Below, in pieces: positions 10,004 to 17,773 of a stretch of 64,000 nt of DNA. Both the position numbers and the translations under genes were made by a program. The notes beneath the pieces were generated by a model that saw only the letters and a program-made list of their open reading frames with translations, did not search any database and had not been told where the DNA came from. Each line of letters opens with the position of its first letter. The first letter of the stretch is position 1. Source of the stretch: Micromonospora costi (GTDB lineage: Bacteria; Actinomycetota; Actinomycetes; Mycobacteriales; Micromonosporaceae); contig NZ_RBAN01000005.1 in assembly GCF_003626655.1 (NCBI RefSeq), forward strand, positions 124,001-188,000, written 5' to 3'.

Positions 10004-11002
10004 ATGAGGTTTCCCTCGCTGCCGGCCTGGCCGTTGTCCGGTGCGGCGTGCGCGCCGCCGGATGAGCTGGCCCCGAAGCACAGGATCTCCTCGGCAGGCG
10101 GCCGGGTTCGACGGTCGCTTGGTCTCGTCCTGGTCGGTGCCGGTCTGCTGACCGCCTGCTCGGGCACCGGACCTCCCCACGCGGATGCGATCCCTCTCCC
10201 GTCGGGCGTCGAGGTCGTCAGTGCCCCCTCCGTCCCGCCCCTGTATCCGGACCACAGGCTCGGCTTCCTGTACGGGACGTACGTCATGGCACGTCCCCTG
10301 TCCGAGCGCAGCCCGGGCACGGGACGCACGTACGCGCTGACCACGCCACCACAGCGCCGCGCAATCGCGCTGGCCGAGGCGCTCGGCTTCGGTGACGAGC
10401 CGATCGGCTTCGCCGGCAACCCGTGGACGGTCACCCGCAGCGAGGCCAGGCTGGAGATCTGGCCGAACAGCGGCGGCCGATGGAGATACATGCGGCAGCA
10501 GCAAACCACCGGTGAGGCGCCGTACGACTCGGGCGAACAGCGGGCGCTCACGCTCACCCACCCCATCCTGCGCGCAGCCGGCCTCGACGCGACTCTGGCA
10601 CGTTTCGAGCAGGGCCAGGTGGTGGCCGAGCCCCGTATTGAGGGCCACCCGACCTGGGGCTGGGGAACCAGAGTCCAGCTCGATGAGCGCGGCGTCGCCT
10701 ATGCCGCCGGATGGCTGGGGCCGGCGCGCGGGGACGCCGAGCGTCCGCTGCTCGACGCCAGGCAGGCATTCGCTCGCCTCCAGCAGGAGGCTGCGGGCAC
10801 TCCTTCGTCCGGGCAGTTGTGCCCGGTGGCCTACGGCGCGGGGACGCCTCCATGCGTCAGGCGCAATCCCTCGCCGGATGTGACCGGCGCGCGTTTCGTC
10901 TACGCGCTCGACTGGGCCAACGACGGCCACCACCCACGGCTGGTTCCGGCGTGGCTGTTCACCAGGCAAGGCACCGACGAGCCGATCGCGTTCCCCGCCT
11001 GA
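10004..11002 (+). CDS. Putative lipoprotein of unknown function
   Basis: 332 aa if started at ATG 10004 (348 aa from 9956). A hydrophobic segment ends in a lipobox LLTAC at codon 68 of the longer frame, preceded by RVRRSLG; the unusually long N-terminus before the signal suggests the true start is a non-standard codon closer to it. The mature protein is polar, with PVAYGAGTPPC (two Cys possibly paired) and LVPAWLFTRQGTDEPIAFPA at the end, a pattern seen in surface lipoproteins with a beta-rich core. No family recognised. Divergent from the VOC gene. Confidence 0.6.
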   Translation: MRFPSLPAWPLSGAACAPPDELAPKHRISSAGGRVRRSLGLVLVGAGLLTACSGTGPPHADAIPLPSGVEVVSAPSVPPLYPDHRLGFLYGTYVMARPLSERSPGTGRTYALTTPPQRRAIALAEALGFGDEPIGFAGNPWTVTRSEARLEIWPNSGGRWRYMRQQQTTGEAPYDSGEQRALTLTHPILRAAGLDATLARFEQGQVVAEPRIEGHPTWGWGTRVQLDERGVAYAAGWLGPARGDAERPLLDARQAFARLQQEAAGTPSSGQLCPVAYGAGTPPCVRRNPSPDVTGARFVYALDWANDGHHPRLVPAWLFTRQGTDEPIAFPA

Positions 11003-11196
11003 CCTCTGCGACGGCCGCCCACCCTCACCCCGCCGAAGCCTCCGCCCGGGGAATCCTGCGGCCCGACCGATCACAGCCACCCGTTGATGGCGGCTGATGG
11101 CGGCGAGGTGAATGGTTACCTGGCCGCATCTCGATCTCCGACACGCGAAGATCCTCACACCAGCTCAGGGCGCCGACACCGACGTCGATACAGGCC
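11003..11196. other. Intergenic gap between convergent genes
   Basis: 194 nt between the lipoprotein stop and the endolysin-like gene stop. No gene, strong hairpin or repeat seen. Confidence 0.5.
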
Positions 11197-12054
11197 CTAG
11201 TACCCGACCGTCACTCTCATCCTGGTCCACGTGACCCGGCCGACGACGCCGTCGACGCCGATGCCCTGCATCCGCTGGTACCAGCGGACACCCTCCTCCG
11301 TCCGGGCGTCGAACGTCCCGCTGGCCTTCCCGCAGCGCCGCTCACCGATGAACCGCTGCACGAACGCGACGTCCTCGCCGCTGAGCCCGCGTCGCACCGT
11401 ACGGGTGCCGGGCCGGCGGCCGGCGGGCTTCGGTGTCGGCTTCGTCGCCGCGCGGATCGCGGCGGTCGTCTTCGGCCCGACGATGCCGTCCACGGCCAAC
11501 CTCTTCGACGTCTGGAAGGCCCGGACCCAGGCTTCGGTGCGCGCACCGAACACCCCGTCGACGCTCAGCCGGCCGCCCAGCCGGTTGGCGAGGCTCTGGA
11601 GTTCCCGTACGTCACTGCCCTTGTTGCCCTTGCGGAGGGTGCGGTCGCCGAGTTTCGACGCCGTGGCGGTGGCGATGCCCCAGGCCCGGGTGCTGTCCTC
11701 GAGGCTGCGGGCATGGCCGACGCTGACGTGCACGTGCTTGTCGTGCGGATTCGAGCCGGTGTACCGGGCCGGCCGGAACCCGCGGCTCCGGCTCCAGATC
11801 GTCCGGTCGAAGATCACGTACTGCGTCGAGGGGTGCTCGATGCAGCGACGGACGAGCAGCAGCGGATCGATGCCGTCCCGGTCGAAGTCGGCGGCGTTGA
11901 CCGACGAGTCGTCACCGTCGGGATTGTGGTCGGACTTGCGGGCCTGGTGCGCCGCGTCACCGATCCACCCGTCCGAGGCCTTGTCCCGGTGCGGCCAGCG
12001 TTGGTTGACCTCGGCCCGCAGGACGGCGAGCGCCGGCGCCAGATGAACTCCCAC
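11197..12054 (-). CDS. Endolysin-like peptidase with two peptidoglycan-binding domains
   Basis: 285 aa. The GTG at 12054 is preceded by GAGGAG with a 5-nt spacer. Residues ~1-125 resemble the metal-dependent M15-like (D-Ala-D-Ala/L-Ala-D-Glu peptidase) fold of actinophage lysins: DAAHQARKSDHNPDG, VNAADFD and HDKHVHVSV supply the His/Asp/His ligand set. Two PG_binding_1 repeats follow: KGSDVRELQSLANRLGG..DGVFGARTEAWVRAFQ and SGEDVAFVQRFIGERRCG..FDARTEEGVRWYQ, each ending in VDG(I/V)VG. There is no signal peptide, as in endolysins. It lies 2 nt behind a 38-aa acidic gene and divergent from the large five-gene cluster, suggesting a role in release or wall passage for that system (inference). Confidence 0.8.
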   Translation of the reverse strand: MGVHLAPALAVLRAEVNQRWPHRDKASDGWIGDAAHQARKSDHNPDGDDSSVNAADFDRDGIDPLLLVRRCIEHPSTQYVIFDRTIWSRSRGFRPARYTGSNPHDKHVHVSVGHARSLEDSTRAWGIATATASKLGDRTLRKGNKGSDVRELQSLANRLGGRLSVDGVFGARTEAWVRAFQTSKRLAVDGIVGPKTTAAIRAATKPTPKPAGRRPGTRTVRRGLSGEDVAFVQRFIGERRCGKASGTFDARTEEGVRWYQRMQGIGVDGVVGRVTWTRMRVTVGY

Positions 12055-12056
12055 GA

Positions 12057-12173
12057 TCACTCCTCGTCGTCCACGCTGGCGAGGTCGTACTCGACCGGTT
12101 CGCCGACCTTGTTCTCCGGGTCGTCGTCCTCGTCGAAGCAGGTGATCTCGAGGTCGTCGACGTTCGTGCTCAT
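12057..12173 (-). CDS. Small acidic protein, 38 aa
   Basis: Short ORF with an excellent ribosome site (GGAGGGAG 8 nt before the ATG). The product is strongly acidic: 15 of 38 residues are Asp or Glu, with one Cys in EITCFDEDDD, and it ends in SVDDEE. Its last codons (GAGGAG) serve as the Shine-Dalgarno sequence for the endolysin-like gene, so the two are coupled. Function unknown; it could be an inhibitor or chaperone of its neighbour, a DNA mimic, or a peptide precursor. Start, stop and coupling are seen directly; the role is open. Confidence 0.65.
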   Translation of the reverse strand: MSTNVDDLEITCFDEDDDPENKVGEPVEYDLASVDDEE

Positions 12174-12801
12174 CGTGTGCTCCCTCCTGTGTGGGCGACT
12201 GCGGCCACCGTGCGGCAGGGGAGCGGACGGCGGCAAACGTGAAGTCGCGTTTCTTGCAGCACGACTGTCCCTCCCGGTCGACGTCGCCGCCGGTCGGTCG
12301 TGGGCGCCTCCGGATCAGTCGACGCGCGCCCGACGAGCGGGCCAGCACGAGTTGCCTGAGTGGCGACGTCCGACGGCCCGATCCGTCGCCTGCCAGGGCG
12401 TACGCCGCCGGAGCGACCCGGCGCCGTCGGTGGTTCTTGCCGCGTGACAACGAACAGTCAGGTTTCCGCCACCACTTCTGCCGGACCGGCGGGCCGGACC
12501 GTCGATCGGGCCTCCCCTGTGGAACGTCGGCCGAACGACGACGAACAAAGAGCCGCGACTCTGGCCGCGTTCGATGGATGTCGGCCGAAGTACCCACGCC
12601 CGTTGAATGGGCCTCACATCGCGGCGTCGGGTCGACGCCGCGTCCCACACCGCCGATGCCAAGTGGGGGCCGGCGGTAGCGCACCGACGTGGGGGAGGGG
12701 CCGGTGGGGGCGTACATGACGAGGCATACGGACCGGCGTGCCGACGCGCGCGAGCGGGCGGCGACGCGACCGGAGCACGCCCGCGACCGCGGGGGGCGGC
12801 C
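12174..12801. other. 628-nt divergent intergenic region of the unknown system
   Basis: Separates the minus-strand acidic/endolysin pair from the + strand five-gene cluster and should carry both promoters. Visible structures are AAACG-N8-CGTTT at about 12236-12253 and a stem-loop GCGGCGTC / GACGCCGC at 12621-12641. No clear -35/-10 pair or convincing ORF was found. Confidence 0.5.
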
Positions 12802-14310
12802 GTGAGCGTCAACCCGGACAAGTTGCTCCGGGCGGTCTGCCCGGACGGGTCGCAGATCACCTCCCATCCGTCCAGCCGGACCATCGGCACGGCGTACGGC
12901 AACTGGCTCGGCGTGACGTACATGAAGGAACTGCAGAGCCGGCGCGAGCCGAAGACGTACGGCATCGTCGACTTCGACGTGTTCACCGGCAGCACCAGCT
13001 GGGAGCCGGGCAGCATCTTCTCCCTGCACGAGGTCGACCCGCTGGTGGCCGGCGCGATGTCGGTCAGCGAGTGGCTGCGCGGCTGGCGGCAGCGCACCGA
13101 CATCCTCAACTCCGACACCGACGAGGTCTACGAGATCAAGCCGCTGCGCTCGCGGGACAAAGGCGTGGAGCAGCTGCAGGGCTACCTGAAGGCGCTGCGC
13201 GCCCTGGCGCCGACCACCAGCCCGGTCTTCGGCCCGCCCCGACCCCGCAACTGGCGCGGTGGCACCTGGGACCCGTCCCGGTACCCCCTCGTCATCGGCG
13301 GGCTGGGCGGGCAGAGGACGTGCGTCATCCACGCCTGGCAGGACCCGCAGGTGCAGGGCCTGATCGTCTACGACATCAAGTGCTGCGTGCGCAGCGAGCC
13401 CCAGGAACGCCCCGAGCTGCGGCCGACGCGGGTCACGTACGTCGTCCCCGAGATCGAGCAGGAGATGCGGCCGGTCTTCGAGGAGATGGTCCGCCAGACG
13501 ATGCCGTACGGCGAAGCCGGATCGCGCTACGCCGTGCTGGCCAGCGAGCGCTTCTTCGAGCTGTTCGTGAAGGGAGCCTGGGACCGCAAGCTGGACGCCA
13601 TCCACGACCGGTACGGCCCACGCCCCGGGCCCGTCTTCCGCAAGTTCATGCTGGAGACCACCGTCCTGCAGCACATCCTGAGCCAGGGCGCCGGCACCTT
13701 CCTCATCGTGGCGAGCGACTACCTGCCCCGGGAGCAGGCGGACCGCTTCCTGGAACTGACCCTGACCCAGTGGAAGATCGGCGTCGCGGCCGGGACCGTC
13801 GGGCTGGTCGCCGCCGGCGCCGTGCCGCTGGCCGCCGAGGCGGCCGTGGGCGCGTCGTGGACCACCAGCGTGGGTCTGACCCCGACCCTGGCGGCGGAGC
13901 TGGCCACCGGAACGGCGGTGGCCGGCAACGTCCTGCCCCGGGTGGCCACCAACCTTCCCCAGGTGGCGCCCTCCCTGCTGAACGGATCGAGCCGCCTGTT
14001 GGAGGTCGGCGTGTCGGCGGCCAGCCGGGGCGTCGGCGCCCAGGCCCTCACCCGGATCGGCGAGCAGGCCGGCATCGGGCTGGGAATGCTCGGCGCGTTC
14101 CTCTACGTCACGCTGCCGGCCGACGCGGCCGCCTCACCGGCCGGCTCACCGCCGACCGTCGCGGAGGTCAGCGGCGTGGAACTGCCCCTGCTCGCCCCCG
14201 TCGAGCTGCTGCAACCGGTGGGCAGCAACAGGATCGGCGCGGGCTCCTTCGTCCGCTGCGGCGGCGAGAAGTACTTCGTACCGGCGATTGTGACGGCCAA
14301 TGCCTCCTGA
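12802..14310 (+). CDS. Unknown protein with PD-(D/E)xK-like motif and hydrophobic C-terminal half
   Basis: First gene of the five-gene cluster, 502 aa from the GTG at 12802 (the longer frame adds 65 low-complexity residues and was rejected). Residues ~100-130 read D-ILNSDTDEVYEIKP followed by GVEQLQGYLKAL. The D100...E111-x-K113 pattern followed by a Gln/Tyr helix resembles the restriction-endonuclease-like core found in some polymorphic toxins. Residues ~370-400 (KIGVAAGTVGLVAAGAVPLAAEAAV) and ~455-480 are long Ala/Gly/Val-rich stretches that could insert in membranes. No signal peptide. Its stop overlaps the next gene by 11 bp. Nuclease activity is a hypothesis; the fold assignment rests on one motif. 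Confidence 0.6.
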   Translation: MSVNPDKLLRAVCPDGSQITSHPSSRTIGTAYGNWLGVTYMKELQSRREPKTYGIVDFDVFTGSTSWEPGSIFSLHEVDPLVAGAMSVSEWLRGWRQRTDILNSDTDEVYEIKPLRSRDKGVEQLQGYLKALRALAPTTSPVFGPPRPRNWRGGTWDPSRYPLVIGGLGGQRTCVIHAWQDPQVQGLIVYDIKCCVRSEPQERPELRPTRVTYVVPEIEQEMRPVFEEMVRQTMPYGEAGSRYAVLASERFFELFVKGAWDRKLDAIHDRYGPRPGPVFRKFMLETTVLQHILSQGAGTFLIVASDYLPREQADRFLELTLTQWKIGVAAGTVGLVAAGAVPLAAEAAVGASWTTSVGLTPTLAAELATGTAVAGNVLPRVATNLPQVAPSLLNGSSRLLEVGVSAASRGVGAQALTRIGEQAGIGLGMLGAFLYVTLPADAAASPAGSPPTVAEVSGVELPLLAPVELLQPVGSNRIGAGSFVRCGGEKYFVPAIVTANAS

Positions 14311-17300
14311 CTCTCCGAACCCCGCCACCGACATCCTCAGCCGGCTCGCCGCCGAGGCGCAGAACCTCGTCGAGCCCCTCGTCCGCGGCGCCCAGCACGA
14401 GCAGGGCCGCCGGCAACTGTTGCTGGTCCTCGGCTGGGACCTCGACCAGCTCACCGGTTACCCGGTCGAGGAGATGGCCGACGCCGCCGCCGCGATCGGC
14501 GAAGCGGCGGCACAGCTCGCCGAGGCGGCGTCCACGCCCACCCAGAGCCTCGACGGTGTGCTCGCGCTGGTCCAGGACATCGCCGCCCTCGTCGACGCGA
14601 TCCGCGCCGTGGCCGACCTGGCCGACGCGCCCGGCGTGCAGGTGCCGCAGGACGTCGAGGCGGCGCTGGCCGCCATCGGGCAGTCCCTGGTCGAGTTCCT
14701 GCTCCTGGAGTACCTCACCAACTACCACCCGACGGCGCACGACGTGGCTCGGGCGCTCACCCTGATCCACACCTCCGCGGACTACCTGGCCGACCTCACT
14801 CCACCGCTGGGTGGCGCGGACGGTCAACCGGTCTACCGGCTGCCCGCGGCCCCGCCGAGGTTCCAGCTCGACCGGCTCGCCGACCTGCTCACCGACCCGG
14901 TCGGGACGCTGCGCGCGGCGTACCTCGGGCCCGACGGGCTGAGCACCGCGGACGCCGCGCGGACTGCGGCCGGGCGGATCTGGCGGCGGCTCACGCCCCT
15001 GCTGGTCGCGCTCGGCGCCGAGGTCTCCCACGGCGCCGACGCGCCGGGCGCCGCCGAGCGCGACCCGCTGCGCACCCTGGCCGTACGGTTCCCGCTGAGC
15101 GCCAAGGATCCCGATCTGGCGCTCGGTGCCCTGCTGCAGGTGCTCTCCGACGCCGAGGGCGGCGCCCGGCTCGTGGTCACTCCGACGGGCTGGGCGGGGC
15201 ACAGGTTCGAGGGCCGTTCCTGGGCCGTCGAGTTCACCCTCGCCGGCCAGGCCGCCGAGTTCGCCATCGGCCGCGAGGGTGTCACCCTGCCCGCCGGCGG
15301 AGGGGCCCTGACCGCCGGCGTCGTGGTCGAGCGCCTGGCCGACGCCGGCGGGCAGCCCACCGTCGTCGGCGCCGCCACCGGCACCCGCCTCGAACTCGGC
15401 GGTATCCGCGTCACCGCCGGCCTCGACCTGGGCTCCGACGGATGGGACGCGACCATCGGCGTCCGGTTCGACGCCGGAGCGCTGGTCGTCGGCGACGGCG
15501 ACGGCGACGGCTTCCTCGCCGAGGTCCTTCCCGCCGACGGGGTCCGCGCCCCGTTCGAGTTCGCGCTCACCTGGTCCCGCTCCGGCGGACTGACGCTCTC
15601 GGGCGCCGCTGGTCTCGCCCTGTCCATCCCGGTGCACAGCGCCCTCGGGCCGCTGCACGTGCAGAGCATCGACCTCGCCATCGGCACCGACGGCACGACC
15701 GTCACGGCGCTGGCCGCCGGCACCGTCGACGTCCGCCTCGGCCCGCTCGTCCTCGCCGTCGAACGCGTCGGCGTCGAGGCGGTGCTCTCCTTCCCGCCCG
15801 GCGGAGGCAACCTCGGCCCGGCCGCGCTCGACCTGCGGTTCAAGCCACCGTCGGGCGCGGGCGTCGCGCTCGACGCGGGCCCGGTGACCGGGGGCGGCTA
15901 CCTGTACTTCGACCCGGACGCCGAGCAGTACGCCGGTGTCGTCCAGCTGGAGTTCCAGACCATCGCCCTCACCGCGGTCGGGCTGCTCACCACCCGCATG
16001 CCGGACGGCTCCGACGGCTTCTCCCTGCTCATGATCATTGCGGCGGAGTTCCCGCCGATCAACCTCGGCTTCGGATTCACCCTCAACGGCGCCGGCGGGA
16101 TCCTCGGCATCAATCGCACGGTCAACGTGGACGCGCTACGGGCCGGCGTGAAGTCGCGGGCCATCGACTCCGTCATGTTCCCCGCCGACCCGGTCGCGAA
16201 CGCGCCCCAGATCGTCTCGAACCTCGCGACCTACTTCCCGCCCGCACCGGGACGGTTCGTGTTCGGGCCGATGGCCCGCATCGGCTGGGGCACGCCCACC
16301 CTGATCACGCTCGACCTGGGTCTGGTGCTGGAACTGCCCGCGCCGGTGCGGCTCCTCGTGCTCGGCAAGCTGCGGATGACCCTGCCGGACGAACGCGCAC
16401 CCGTGGTCTCGATCCGGATGGACGTGCTCGGCGTCATCGACTTCGACCGCGGCGAGGCGTCGGTCGACGCCACCCTCCACGACTCGCAGGTCGCCGGGTT
16501 CGCCCTCACCGGCGACATGGCGATGCGCATGCGCTGGGCCGCCAACCCGACGTTCGCCCTCGCCGCCGGCGGCTTCCACCCGCGGTTCGCCCCACCGCCC
16601 GGCTTTCCGCACCTCGACCGGCTCGCCCTGTCCCTGGCCACCGGGGACAACCCGCGACTGCGACTGGAGGCGTACCTCGCGCTGACCTCCAACACCGCGC
16701 AGGTCGGCGCCCGCGTCGAGCTGTACGCCGCGGCCCTGGGTTTCTCCATCTCCGGGCACCTGGCCTTCGACGCCCTGTTCCGGTTCACGCCGTTCCAGTT
16801 CGTCGTCGACATGTCCGGGGCGATGGCGCTGCGCCGGGGACGCGACACCCTCATGGCCGTCACCGTCGACGCCAGCCTCTCCGGGCCGAACCGTTGGCAC
16901 GCCAGCGGACGCGCCTCGTTCAAGATCTGGATCTTCGAGGGCTCGGTCAGCTTCGACGTCACCACCGGCGACGCCGTCGAGGCCGCCGCCATCACCCCCG
17001 TCGACCTCGGTCTCCTGCTCGACGGCGAACTCGAGGACCCGGCGAACTGGGCCGCCCAACTGCCGCCCGCCGGCGAGTCCCTGGTAACGCTGCGCCAGAT
17101 CGAGCCGGCGCCCCACGAGCTGCTCGCCCACCCCCTCGGCGGGCTGGCGTTCCGGCAGCGCGCCGTGCCGTTCGGCGTCCACCTCGACAAGGCCGGCCAG
17201 GCACCCCTGGTCAACGGCGACCGCTTCGACGTGACCGGGCTGCGCGTCGGCGCGGACACCACGGTCAAGGCCGACGTCCTGCGCGAGCACTTCGCGCCCG

Positions 17301-17773
17301 CGTACTTCCTCGACCTCACCGACGACGAGAAGCTGTCCCGGCCCTCGTTCGAGGAGATGGAGGCCGGGCGGCGCTTCGCCGACCCGAAACCCGCACTGGA
17401 CGGCGAGGCCGACCTCCTGCCCGCAGCCACGCTCGGCTACGAGACGGTCATCGTCGACGCGCCCGACGCTCCCGCCCGCCCGGCCGGAGTACGCACCATG
17501 GACGGCCCCACCTCGGGCCGGCTGGCCCACACCGGCCCGGCGGGGCTCGCCGCGACCCGCCACACCGGCGCGCGCCGCTTCCACGCCCCGACCCTCGGCA
17601 TCGGGGTCACCGACACCCGCTACGCGCTCCGCCCGACCGGGCAGACGGCCGCGCCGGCCGCCACGGGGGAGCGCACCTCGTACACGGAGGTGGTGCAGTT
17701 GATGCGCGAACTCGCCGACGACCAGCCGCGGGCGCTGCGGATCGTGCCCGACCTGACCCGGGTCGACGCATGA
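14300..17773 (+). CDS. DUF6603-type large beta-rich protein
   Basis: 1157 aa. An N-terminal helical part (residues 1-160, DILSRLAAEAQNLVEP...) precedes a long stretch of alternating hydrophobic/polar beta strands. Residues ~525-900 carry the pattern I associate with DUF6603: GGGYLYFDPDAEQYAGVVQL, FPPINLGFGFTLNGAGGILG, RFVFGPMARIGWG and WHASGRASFKIWIFEGSVSF. No signal peptide or membrane helix. ATG at 14300 lies inside the end of the upstream gene, and its stop overlaps the next start (ATGA). DUF6603 proteins are uncharacterised; the regular strand pattern suggests an elongated beta structure. Family call from memory of motifs, not from a search. Confidence 0.7.
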   Translation: MPPDSPNPATDILSRLAAEAQNLVEPLVRGAQHEQGRRQLLLVLGWDLDQLTGYPVEEMADAAAAIGEAAAQLAEAASTPTQSLDGVLALVQDIAALVDAIRAVADLADAPGVQVPQDVEAALAAIGQSLVEFLLLEYLTNYHPTAHDVARALTLIHTSADYLADLTPPLGGADGQPVYRLPAAPPRFQLDRLADLLTDPVGTLRAAYLGPDGLSTADAARTAAGRIWRRLTPLLVALGAEVSHGADAPGAAERDPLRTLAVRFPLSAKDPDLALGALLQVLSDAEGGARLVVTPTGWAGHRFEGRSWAVEFTLAGQAAEFAIGREGVTLPAGGGALTAGVVVERLADAGGQPTVVGAATGTRLELGGIRVTAGLDLGSDGWDATIGVRFDAGALVVGDGDGDGFLAEVLPADGVRAPFEFALTWSRSGGLTLSGAAGLALSIPVHSALGPLHVQSIDLAIGTDGTTVTALAAGTVDVRLGPLVLAVERVGVEAVLSFPPGGGNLGPAALDLRFKPPSGAGVALDAGPVTGGGYLYFDPDAEQYAGVVQLEFQTIALTAVGLLTTRMPDGSDGFSLLMIIAAEFPPINLGFGFTLNGAGGILGINRTVNVDALRAGVKSRAIDSVMFPADPVANAPQIVSNLATYFPPAPGRFVFGPMARIGWGTPTLITLDLGLVLELPAPVRLLVLGKLRMTLPDERAPVVSIRMDVLGVIDFDRGEASVDATLHDSQVAGFALTGDMAMRMRWAANPTFALAAGGFHPRFAPPPGFPHLDRLALSLATGDNPRLRLEAYLALTSNTAQVGARVELYAAALGFSISGHLAFDALFRFTPFQFVVDMSGAMALRRGRDTLMAVTVDASLSGPNRWHASGRASFKIWIFEGSVSFDVTTGDAVEAAAITPVDLGLLLDGELEDPANWAAQLPPAGESLVTLRQIEPAPHELLAHPLGGLAFRQRAVPFGVHLDKAGQAPLVNGDRFDVTGLRVGADTTVKADVLREHFAPAYFLDLTDDEKLSRPSFEEMEAGRRFADPKPALDGEADLLPAATLGYETVIVDAPDAPARPAGVRTMDGPTSGRLAHTGPAGLAATRHTGARRFHAPTLGIGVTDTRYALRPTGQTAAPAATGERTSYTEVVQLMRELADDQPRALRIVPDLTRVDA

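Noticed and set aside
12191..12679. 162-aa + strand frame in the divergent intergenic region
   Set aside because: Arg/Pro/Ser-rich, no ribosome site, overlaps the region expected to hold two promoters.
12607..12801. Upstream extension of the first cluster gene from ATG 12607
   Set aside because: The extra 65 residues are Arg/Gly/Ala low-complexity; the GTG at 12802 fits the start of ordered sequence.
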